Shown here piece after piece: positions 43,614 to 50,467 of a DNA stretch of 64,000 nucleotides. The DNA lies in assembly GCA_965656445.1 (NCBI GenBank), contig CBFHKO010000010.1:1-64000 (forward strand), written 5' to 3'. A program made the translations under genes and the position numbers. Numbering within the stretch: position 1 is the first letter of the stretch; each line of letters begins with the position of its first letter. This stretch comes from JAHEJA01 sp965656445. GTDB lineage: Bacteria; Pseudomonadota; Alphaproteobacteria; Rhodobacterales; Rhodobacteraceae. The notes below the pieces were generated by a model, which saw only the letters and a list, made by a program, of their open reading frames with translations, was not told the origin of the DNA and ran no database searches.

Positions 43614-44291
43614 ATGAAAAAAGCAACTAGAGCGCTTTCCTTGGGAATTATTTGCACTGTGGCACTTGGTGCTTGTACGTCGCCATCGCGATTTGATGCA
43701 GGGTCTGGAATGAGTGACAACCAAAAAGCAAAGAATGGTGCCATTATTGGTGCAACTGTCGGCGCGTTGGGTGGGTTTTTGACAGGTGATACAGCAAAAG
43801 AACGCCGTCAAAACGCTGTCAAAGGGGCGGTCATTTTCGGCGGGACTGGCGCCTTGGTCGGCAATGAATTGGATAAACAAGAAGCCGCACTCAGATCAAG
43901 CATGGGGAACGACAATGTTCTCATCCACAATACTGGTGACCGTTTAATCGTCACCCTGCCCCAAGATATTTTGTTTGCAACAGATAGCGCCACATTGCGT
44001 CCTGATTTGACATCAGATTTGAACGCGCTTGCGGCGAACTTGCAATCTTATCCAAACACAAACGTTCAAATTATCGGGCACACCGATAATGTTGGCGATG
44101 CTGGGTATAACCAACGTCTCTCTGTCGCTCGTGCAGAATCCGTATCGCGCATATTGATGAATAACGGTGTTGCCGCAAACCGATTGATTGCAATCGGGCG
44201 CGGCGAAGATCAACCCGTGTCATCAAATTTGACACCTGAAGGACGCGAAAGAAACCGTCGAGTGGAAATTGTGATCCTTCCGAATGCATAA
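43614..44291 (+). CDS. OmpA-family lipoprotein with glycine-zipper
   Basis: A 225-residue outer-membrane lipoprotein. The lipobox is VALGAC (Cys 21), then a glycine-zipper segment (GAIIGATVGALGGFLTGD and AVIFGGTGALVG), then an OmpA-like peptidoglycan-binding domain with IIGHTDNVGDAGYNQRLSVA and NRRVEIVI. The start is the ATG at 43614 with AGAGGG six bases upstream. Likely anchors the outer membrane to peptidoglycan. Confidence 0.92.
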   Translation: MKKATRALSLGIICTVALGACTSPSRFDAGSGMSDNQKAKNGAIIGATVGALGGFLTGDTAKERRQNAVKGAVIFGGTGALVGNELDKQEAALRSSMGNDNVLIHNTGDRLIVTLPQDILFATDSATLRPDLTSDLNALAANLQSYPNTNVQIIGHTDNVGDAGYNQRLSVARAESVSRILMNNGVAANRLIAIGRGEDQPVSSNLTPEGRERNRRVEIVILPNA

Positions 44292-44296
44292 ATGAA

Positions 44297-44319
44297 AATG
44301 CCCCGAAACTCGGGGCATT
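44297..44319 (-). terminator. Hairpin between OmpA and fRMsr genes
   Basis: A perfect ten-base stem AATGCCCCGA/TCGGGGCATT with a three-base loop. On the minus strand it is followed by TTCATTT, so it fits best as a terminator of the minus-strand gene; on the plus strand the T run is lacking. Confidence 0.6.
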
Positions 44320-44321
44320 CC

Positions 44322-44358
44322 GCCTTCGGCGCATGAGTATTTTCACAAAGATGAAGAG
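44322..44358 (+). repeat. Dispersed intergenic element, copy B
   Basis: Reads GCCTTCGGCG, GAGTATTTT, CAAAGATGAA on the plus strand, matching copy A at 38825-38857 in about 28 of 33 positions. Like copy A it lies between two convergent genes. Confidence 0.75.
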
Positions 44359-44814
44359 CTAGCGCGCAAAAATTGCATTTAATATGCGTGTTAGCTCATG
44401 TGCATCCTGCTCAGTAAAGGCATCAGGGAAATCGCTATCGATATCAAACACTGCGATCAGATCGCCTGTTGCATTAAACACAGGCAAAACCAGTTCTGAT
44501 TTTGTCGAGCTCGCGCAGGCAATGTGATCTGGAAAGGCATCGACATCTGCGACCCTTTGAACCCTTTGTGTTCGCGCCGCAGCGCCACAAACACCCCGAG
44601 AAAATGGAATAACAAGACATCCGTGGCCGCCTTGATACGGGCCTATTTTCATTAGTTCAGGTTCTGTCACGCGATAGAACCCTGTCCAGTGAAAGCGCTC
44701 GTCGCTATGGTGGACTTCGCATGCGACCGTTGCCATCAAAGCGATCACATCTGTTTCGCCATCTGTTAAACTGGCAAGGACCTGTTCCAGGTCTGAATAG
44801 TTCACCACTTTCAC
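44359..44814 (-). CDS. Free methionine-R-sulfoxide reductase (GAF type)
   Basis: A 151-residue single GAF domain. The family core HWTGFYRV, KIGPYQGGHGC, GVCGAAA and FPDHIACASSTKSEL is intact with Cys66, Cys76 and Cys100, the set used for catalysis and resolution in fRMsr. It reduces free Met-R-sulfoxide. The GTG at 44814, after AAGGGA, is chosen; it lies just past the thiolase stop. A longer open frame to 44880 lies inside the thiolase gene. Confidence 0.85.
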   Translation of the reverse strand: MKVVNYSDLEQVLASLTDGETDVIALMATVACEVHHSDERFHWTGFYRVTEPELMKIGPYQGGHGCLVIPFSRGVCGAAARTQRVQRVADVDAFPDHIACASSTKSELVLPVFNATGDLIAVFDIDSDFPDAFTEQDAHELTRILNAIFAR

Positions 44815-44815
44815 A

Positions 44816-45988
44816 TCAATCCCTTTCAAGCGCGATGGCGGTGCCTTCGCCCCCACCAATGCAAATCGCAGCGATCCCACGTTTTGCGTCTAGACGTTCC
44901 ATAGCATTCAGGAGTGTAACGATTATCCGAGCCCCAGAGGCCCCTATCGGGTGACCCAAAGCACAGGCACCACCATGGATGTTCATTTTGTCGCGCGGGA
45001 TTGCTAGCTCTTGCATAAAGGCCATCGGAACGACTGCGAAAGCTTCGTTCACCTCCCATAGATCCACATCAGACACGGTCCATCCCAACCGCTGCAATAG
45101 CTTTTGCGTCGCTGGGATAGGAGCAGTTGAGAACCAACCTGGTTCTTGGGCATGGCTCGCATGGCCCATAATTTTCGCGCGCACCCTTAGACCATTGTCC
45201 TCAGCATAGGAGTGCGTTGACAAAATCAGAGCTGCCGCGCCGTCCGATATAGAAGAGGCATTTGCCGCGGTGACGGTCCCATCCTTGCGAAAGGCAGGTT
45301 TGAGATGTGGGATTTTGTCAGGTCGCGCTTTGCGTGGTTGTTCATCTTCTGAAACGATCATCTGACCGGATTTTGTGTCATAATTAACCGGAGCGATTTC
45401 ATTTGCGAATGCGCCCAGTTTCTGAGCCTCAATCGCATTTGACAGAGATTGCAACGCATAGTCATCTTGAGCGGTTCTTGCGAATTGGTATTTGTCGGCA
45501 CAATCTTCGGCGAACGTCCCCATAAGACGGCCTTTGTCATAGGCGTCTTCTAATCCATCCAAAAACATGTGATCCACGGTTTGACCATGTCCGATGCGCG
45601 CACCAGAACGCATGTTTGGAAGCAAATAAGGAGCATTTGTCATGCTTTCCATGCCACCAACAGCCACGATATTTGCTTGTCCTAGCGCCAATTGATCATA
45701 ACCGATCATGGTAGATTTCATGCCTGATCCACACATTTTGTTCAGCGTTGTCGCAGGGACGTCTTGTCCTAGGCCGGCTGCAAAACCAGCTTGTCGAGCG
45801 GGTGCTTGGCCTTGGCCTGCGGAGAGGACATTTCCCATGAGGAGTTCATCCACTGAACCCGTTTTTGCATCCTCAAGCGCGGCTTTTAAGGCAACTCCCC
45901 CAAGCTCGGCCGCGGTCAGAGTCGAAAATTCGCCTTGAAAGCTTGCCATCGGCGTTCTCTTTGCGCCGCAAATTACCACTTGGGACAT
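44816..45988 (-). CDS. Acetyl-CoA C-acetyltransferase (thiolase)
   Basis: A 390-residue thiolase. The acylated cysteine is in LNKMCGSGMK, the histidine in LGHPIGASG and the second cysteine in CIGGGEGTA. It condenses or cleaves acetyl units. The ATG at 45988 has GGAG six bases upstream; an upstream in-frame start at 46072 is not needed. No other beta-oxidation or PHB gene is adjacent. Confidence 0.93.
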   Translation of the reverse strand: MSQVVICGAKRTPMASFQGEFSTLTAAELGGVALKAALEDAKTGSVDELLMGNVLSAGQGQAPARQAGFAAGLGQDVPATTLNKMCGSGMKSTMIGYDQLALGQANIVAVGGMESMTNAPYLLPNMRSGARIGHGQTVDHMFLDGLEDAYDKGRLMGTFAEDCADKYQFARTAQDDYALQSLSNAIEAQKLGAFANEIAPVNYDTKSGQMIVSEDEQPRKARPDKIPHLKPAFRKDGTVTAANASSISDGAAALILSTHSYAEDNGLRVRAKIMGHASHAQEPGWFSTAPIPATQKLLQRLGWTVSDVDLWEVNEAFAVVPMAFMQELAIPRDKMNIHGGACALGHPIGASGARIIVTLLNAMERLDAKRGIAAICIGGGEGTAIALERD

Positions 45989-46081
45989 GACGATCTCCTG
46001 TTGTTTCCACGTCGTTACACAAAAGTAAGGATTACCGTCTAGCATGACATCACGTCGCTTTTGCCAACGCAAGGTTCATTC

Positions 46082-46423
46082 ATGGAAATTCAAAAAACCA
46101 ATCACCCAACTTGTACTGTTCTTACAGTCTGCACAGATCGCATCGATGCGGCGGCGGCTGTTCATTTCAAAGATGCTGTTAACGCCGCGTTGTCCGAGAG
46201 CGGGGATAAAATCGTCTTAGATCTTGGCCCAGTTCATTTCGTTGACTCCAGCGGATTGGGGGCCATCGTCAGCATTTACAAAGGACACCTTGGCCAAAAG
46301 GAAATCCAATTATGCAGCCTACAGCCGATGGTCGATAAGGTCTTCAAACTGACACGCATGGACCAAGTTTTCTCCATTTTTCTTGATGTGCCATCAGCCA
46401 TTCATGACTCACAGGCTGCATAA
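46082..46423 (+). CDS. STAS-domain anti-sigma-factor antagonist
   Basis: A 113-residue STAS protein of the SpoIIAA/RsbV type. The phosphorylatable serine is in FVDSSGLGAIVSIY. Paired with the ATPase that overlaps its end by 20 bases, it forms a partner-switching module. AAGG precedes the ATG. Confidence 0.9.
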   Translation: MEIQKTNHPTCTVLTVCTDRIDAAAAVHFKDAVNAALSESGDKIVLDLGPVHFVDSSGLGAIVSIYKGHLGQKEIQLCSLQPMVDKVFKLTRMDQVFSIFLDVPSAIHDSQAA

Positions 46424-46838
46424 TTCGGGCCGTTTCTCCACGGTTTTTGAAAGGGGGGATTTCTTGACCGTGCGGTCGGCCTTGGAAGCTCTATGCGTAG
46501 AGCTCGATCAAAACGGCCTATGCTCCGATATGGTCCAACGGACGGAAATTATCGTTGCCGAAGTTGCAAACAACATTGTTGAACATGGCTGCACCAGCTC
46601 GCGCAATATCGCCTGTACCCTCAAGTGGCGTATTGCGGGGACGACCCTATGCATCATGGTATCGGATCATGGGCGAGAAATTCCCGACACGGTCTTTCGT
46701 GAACAAATTGGGTTTCCCGACAGTGCCCAGCTCCCCGAAGGAGGCTTTGGTCTGGGGTTAATTCAAACCCTGTGCGATTCCCTTCGGTATAAGCGCATCA
46801 AAGGACGCAATTATTTACTCTTAAAAATTTCACAATAA
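46404..46838 (+). CDS. RsbW-type ATP-binding kinase
   Basis: A 144-residue GHKL protein of the anti-sigma-factor type. The N box EVANNIVEHG and the G boxes SDHGREIP and GGFGLGLIQTL are present. It would phosphorylate the STAS protein before it and release or bind a partner. The start is put at 46404 inside the STAS gene; the ribosome site is weak, hinting at coupling. Confidence 0.85.
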   Translation: MTHRLHNSGRFSTVFERGDFLTVRSALEALCVELDQNGLCSDMVQRTEIIVAEVANNIVEHGCTSSRNIACTLKWRIAGTTLCIMVSDHGREIPDTVFREQIGFPDSAQLPEGGFGLGLIQTLCDSLRYKRIKGRNYLLLKISQ

Positions 46839-46921
46839 TTAACGTTGCCGCCAAAATTCCTTTTTTCAATCTCAGTCTAGCCGCAATAGGCCTCTATCAC
46901 TTTAACACAAGCCGAGTGGCT

Positions 46922-46968
46922 TTTCCCGACGTCGTGCAAATTGCCCCCACATATCCGACGTCGGGAAA
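46922..46968. repeat. Perfect 13-base inverted repeat upstream of ggt
   Basis: TTTCCCGACGTCG at 46922-46934 and its exact reverse complement at 46956-46968, 21 bases apart. Each arm itself holds the palindrome CGACGTCG. It lies 70 bases before the gamma-glutamyltransferase gene and 84 bases after the ATPase gene, with no T run. Operator pair or RNA hairpin; undecided. Confidence 0.7.
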
Positions 46969-47037
46969 CTTGGCTCTTTTCCTTGCTATGACACCATTTC
47001 GCGATACTGTTATCTCAACCAAAAAGGGGTGACTACT

Positions 47038-48615
47038 ATGCGTGATTTTTATGTTCCGGGACGATCTTCGGTTTGGGCCGAGAATGGCATGTGCGCGACC
47101 TCGCACCCTTTGGCGGCACAAGCGGCGGTAGACATCCTAAAACAAGGCGGAAATGCAATGGATGCCGCGATTGCTGGGGCCGTTTTATTGGGGCTGTGCG
47201 AGCCTCAAATGACTGGCATTGGAGGGGATTGTTTTGTTCTCTTTTCCCCCGCAGGGTCAGATGACATTCACGCGCTCAATGGATCAGGCTGTGCGCCAGC
47301 GAACCTAAGTGCGGAAACGCTCAGATCAGAGGGGCACACAAGTGTTCCCCTGCGGTCCCCTCATTCGATTACAATTCCAACCGCAATTGATGCTTTTTGT
47401 CGGTTAAGTGAGGATTGGGGCAAGCTTGGCATTGCTGATTGCCTTGCCCCCGCGATTCACTATGCTCAAAACGGCGTTCCAATTCACGCACGCGTCGCCT
47501 TTGATTTGGCAACGATGACCAAGGATTTGCACCCCTCGGCAATTGCCACCTATTCAAATAAGGGAACCCCGTTAAAGATTGGGGACAGCTTCTATGCCCC
47601 GGGTCAAGCAGAGGTTCTTAAACGCATTTCCAAGGACGGACGTGACGCCTTTTACACAGGTGAAATCGCAGAGGACATGGTGTCCTCGCTCAACGCGCTT
47701 GGGGGTGTGCATCAGCTCTCAGATTTCGAAAAGCAAACGTCATTTTATACAGACCCCATTTCAGGAAGCTATCAAGGTGTTGATCTGGTCGAGCATCCCC
47801 CGAATGGCCAAGGGGCGACGGCGATATTGATTTTGAATATCCTGTCACACTTCAACCTCGCAGAGCTTGATCCGATGGGGGCACAGCGCGCACATTTGGA
47901 AGCTGAGACAACTAAGCTCGCTTATGACGTACGCAACAGGTTTATCGCCGATCCAGCGCACACATCCGCTACAGACTATATGTTATCTCCAGAGACAGCA
48001 AAACGGCTCGCTGCGTTGATTAATCCAAACAAAGCCTTGCGAGGAGTGTCTCAAATCACGGAAGCGGTGCACAAAGACACAGTGTATATCACCGTCGTTG
48101 ATCGCGATCGCATGGCCGTTTCATTGATCTATTCAATTTTTCATGGATTCGGTTCTGGTATAGCGAGTGAAAAATTTGGGATTCTTTTTCAAAATCGGGG
48201 CGCTGGGTTCAATTTAAGCGAAGGCCATGTGAATGAGCTCAGTGGTGGCAAGCGTCCGATGCACACGATCATTCCCGGTATGTTGGTCAAAGATGGGAAA
48301 CCACATACCTCATTCGGGGTCATGGGGGGGCAATATCAACCCACAGGTCACGTTCGCTATCTGACCAACACCCATGTCTACGGAATGAGCCCTCAAGAGG
48401 CGATTGATGCGCCGCGGTGTTTCGCCGAAGGTGACTTTCTCAAAATCGAAAAGAGTTATGATCCAGAGGTCATTCAACAGCTGATTAACATGGGCCACGA
48501 TGTTGATGATACAATCGGGCCAATGGGTGGCGCTCAATCCATCATCATGCACGCATCAGGTTTGCTCGAAGGAGCATCAGACCCACGCAAAGACGGGTGT
48601 GCCCTTGGGTATTAA
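47038..48615 (+). CDS. Gamma-glutamyltransferase family protein
   Basis: A 525-residue Ntn-hydrolase precursor. AAVDILKQGGNAMDAAIAGA and LCEPQMTGIGGDCF open the large subunit; the nucleophile is the Thr of DTVYITVVDRD (about 348), where the chain would be cut; NGQGATAIL and SIFHGFGSG follow. No signal peptide, so it acts in the cytoplasm unless exported otherwise. The ATG at 47038 has AAGGGG eight bases upstream. Confidence 0.92.
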   Translation: MRDFYVPGRSSVWAENGMCATSHPLAAQAAVDILKQGGNAMDAAIAGAVLLGLCEPQMTGIGGDCFVLFSPAGSDDIHALNGSGCAPANLSAETLRSEGHTSVPLRSPHSITIPTAIDAFCRLSEDWGKLGIADCLAPAIHYAQNGVPIHARVAFDLATMTKDLHPSAIATYSNKGTPLKIGDSFYAPGQAEVLKRISKDGRDAFYTGEIAEDMVSSLNALGGVHQLSDFEKQTSFYTDPISGSYQGVDLVEHPPNGQGATAILILNILSHFNLAELDPMGAQRAHLEAETTKLAYDVRNRFIADPAHTSATDYMLSPETAKRLAALINPNKALRGVSQITEAVHKDTVYITVVDRDRMAVSLIYSIFHGFGSGIASEKFGILFQNRGAGFNLSEGHVNELSGGKRPMHTIIPGMLVKDGKPHTSFGVMGGQYQPTGHVRYLTNTHVYGMSPQEAIDAPRCFAEGDFLKIEKSYDPEVIQQLINMGHDVDDTIGPMGGAQSIIMHASGLLEGASDPRKDGCALGY

Positions 48616-48938
48616 TTCAGTTGGAAGTGTAGCGGATAATGCCCGTCCATAAAGGGGCCAAACATATCGGGGATATCGGGGTGATCCACTGGTTCACCTG
48701 ATTGATCTACGACGAGATTTTGTTCGGACACATAGGCCACATAAAAGCTGTGTTCATTTTCCGCAAGCAAGTGATAAAACGGCTGCTCTTTGGTTGGACG
48801 GTTGTCTTCGGGAATCGCGTCATACCATTCTTCGGTGTTATTGAATTCAGGATCGACATCAAAGATCACGCCGCGAAACGGGTGATTCTTGTGTTTTACC
48901 ACCTGACCTAAATGATATTTTGCGTAACGTTTAAACAT
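48612..48938 (-). CDS. hspQ: Heat-shock protein HspQ
   Basis: A 108-residue YccV/HspQ-type protein, in E. coli an adaptor that stimulates Lon and binds hemimethylated DNA. YHLGQVVKHKNHPFRGVIFD and QPFYHLLAENEHSFYVAYV are the family motifs. Upstream on the minus strand a CTTGAAC (plus 48970-48976) suggests a heat-shock -35 box; a good -10 is not clear. Convergent with ggt, overlapping by four bases. Confidence 0.93.
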   Translation of the reverse strand: MFKRYAKYHLGQVVKHKNHPFRGVIFDVDPEFNNTEEWYDAIPEDNRPTKEQPFYHLLAENEHSFYVAYVSEQNLVVDQSGEPVDHPDIPDMFGPFMDGHYPLHFQLN

Positions 48939-49177
48939 AGCACCTTGCCCTATCCAACCACATTACAGTGTTCAAGGGGTATTTGTCCATGAAACAACGA
49001 ATTTATCTTGGAAACAATCTGTCCCACGGATGGATAAAATAGTTAACCTTGGGTCAACTTTTGTCAGCTACACCGCATCAATTCGCCGACATGAGACATT
49101 TATTGGCAAAGCTACTTTTGAAAAATCAAAATCTCTGCTATATTTAGGAAGTAAATAATAAACATAGCGAGAGGCAG

Positions 49178-49762
49178 ATGAGCAGAACTCTTCGCATCTT
49201 AACGATGGCCCTTTTAGTTGGTTCTTGCGGAATTTCAAATAACTCCGCACCGAGGAACCTTGATAACGCCTGTTCGATTGTGAACCAGCGTCCCTCTTAC
49301 TTGCGAGCGTTCAAAGCCGCGGAGCGTAAATGGGGTGTGCCTGTTCACGTGCAAATGGCGACGATCCACCAAGAAAGCAAATTCATTGCGAATGCACGGA
49401 CTCCCATGCGGTATGTTCTCGGCGTGATTCCACGCGGGCGTCAGAGCTCGGCTTATGGGTATTCACAAGCGCTTGATGGAACGTGGAAAGAATACCAGAG
49501 AGCAACAGGCCGTTTTGGTGCGCGACGCACAAATATTCGTGATGCGGCTGATTTCATGGGATGGTATATGAAAAATACCAAAGAGCGCACAGGCGTATCC
49601 CTCTCTGATACACGCAATCAATACCTCGCCTATCACGAAGGCCAGACTGGGTATTTACGCGGATCATATCGCAAAAAAGGCTGGCTCATGACCGTCGCGA
49701 GCAAAGTGGCAAGCCGTGGTGATATGTATAGAAACCAGTTGAAACGCTGTGGTAAAATTTAA
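49178..49762 (+). CDS. SLT-type lytic transglycosylase lipoprotein
   Basis: A 194-residue lipoprotein. The lipobox LLVGSC (Cys17) is followed by a short linker and a lysozyme-like domain: the catalytic Glu is in IHQESKFIANA and AYGYSQAL plus YLAYHEGQTGYLRG are the later motifs. It cuts peptidoglycan strands. A terminator follows. Confidence 0.87.
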   Translation: MSRTLRILTMALLVGSCGISNNSAPRNLDNACSIVNQRPSYLRAFKAAERKWGVPVHVQMATIHQESKFIANARTPMRYVLGVIPRGRQSSAYGYSQALDGTWKEYQRATGRFGARRTNIRDAADFMGWYMKNTKERTGVSLSDTRNQYLAYHEGQTGYLRGSYRKKGWLMTVASKVASRGDMYRNQLKRCGKI

Positions 49763-49784
49763 AGGCGCTTAATAGCGCCTTTTT
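49761..49784. terminator. Bidirectional terminator between SLT gene and lolA
   Basis: A perfect nine-base stem AAAGGCGCT/AGCGCCTTT with loop TAAT (49761-49782), followed by more Ts. It overlaps the SLT stop codon and touches the lolA stop. Confidence 0.85.
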
Positions 49785-50389
49785 CATTTTTTGCGCTTTT
49801 GCGCGTTTAACATGATGTTGAACTTGGAGTCGCCTAACTCCATCCCTGTTTTCACATCATTCAAGATAACAGTTGTGACATTCCCTGAATCGTCTTCGAT
49901 AATCCACTGACGCAAAGCCGCCTTAGGTCCCGTGAACACAAGGTTAATTCGTCCACGTTCCGGGAATTCAGGATCTTGGACCAACAGAGATGTCGCCTTG
50001 CCATCATATGTGTGTCCCAAAACCATCCGTGCACGTTTCAAATTGACATTTTCAGCCAAAATCAAAGAAAGGGGCGTTTTGCTCAAGGGATAGGTTTCAG
50101 GCTCGCCATCCCCCTTGGGATCAAAAATCGCCAATTGCCCAGCTGAAGCAAGGACAAGAGCGTCATTAGGCGGATCATATTCAAACCGAATACGTCCAGG
50201 ACGTTTGATAAAAATTCGCCCAGTGGACAAAGTGCCATCGCCGTTGATCTGCGTAAATTGCGCATCAACGGACTTGAGACTGTTTAGGTAAGAGGAAAGC
50301 GCGTTCAAAGACAACTTGTCTGCACTTGCCATAGTACCTGCGGATGTCAGCGCGATTAGGATCGCAAAAAGATATGTTTTTAGCTTCAT
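49784..50389 (-). CDS. lolA: Outer-membrane lipoprotein carrier protein LolA
   Basis: A 201-residue periplasmic lipoprotein chaperone. A signal peptide (KTYLFAILIALTSAGTMASA) precedes LSSYLNSLKSVDAQFTQ and the GRIFIKRPGRIRFEYDPPND stretch that form the LolA barrel. The ATG at 50389 after AGG is chosen; the open frame from 50452 lacks a signal sequence at its start. It follows ftsK in the same strand, as in related bacteria. Confidence 0.94.
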   Translation of the reverse strand: MKLKTYLFAILIALTSAGTMASADKLSLNALSSYLNSLKSVDAQFTQINGDGTLSTGRIFIKRPGRIRFEYDPPNDALVLASAGQLAIFDPKGDGEPETYPLSKTPLSLILAENVNLKRARMVLGHTYDGKATSLLVQDPEFPERGRINLVFTGPKAALRQWIIEDDSGNVTTVILNDVKTGMELGDSKFNIMLNAQKRKK

Positions 50390-50467
50390 GAACCTAACAT
50401 AACAATGGCGCCGCCGCGCGCCAGTCCCCTCGCAATTCTGTGAAGGGGACAAGCGGAATTCAGCACG

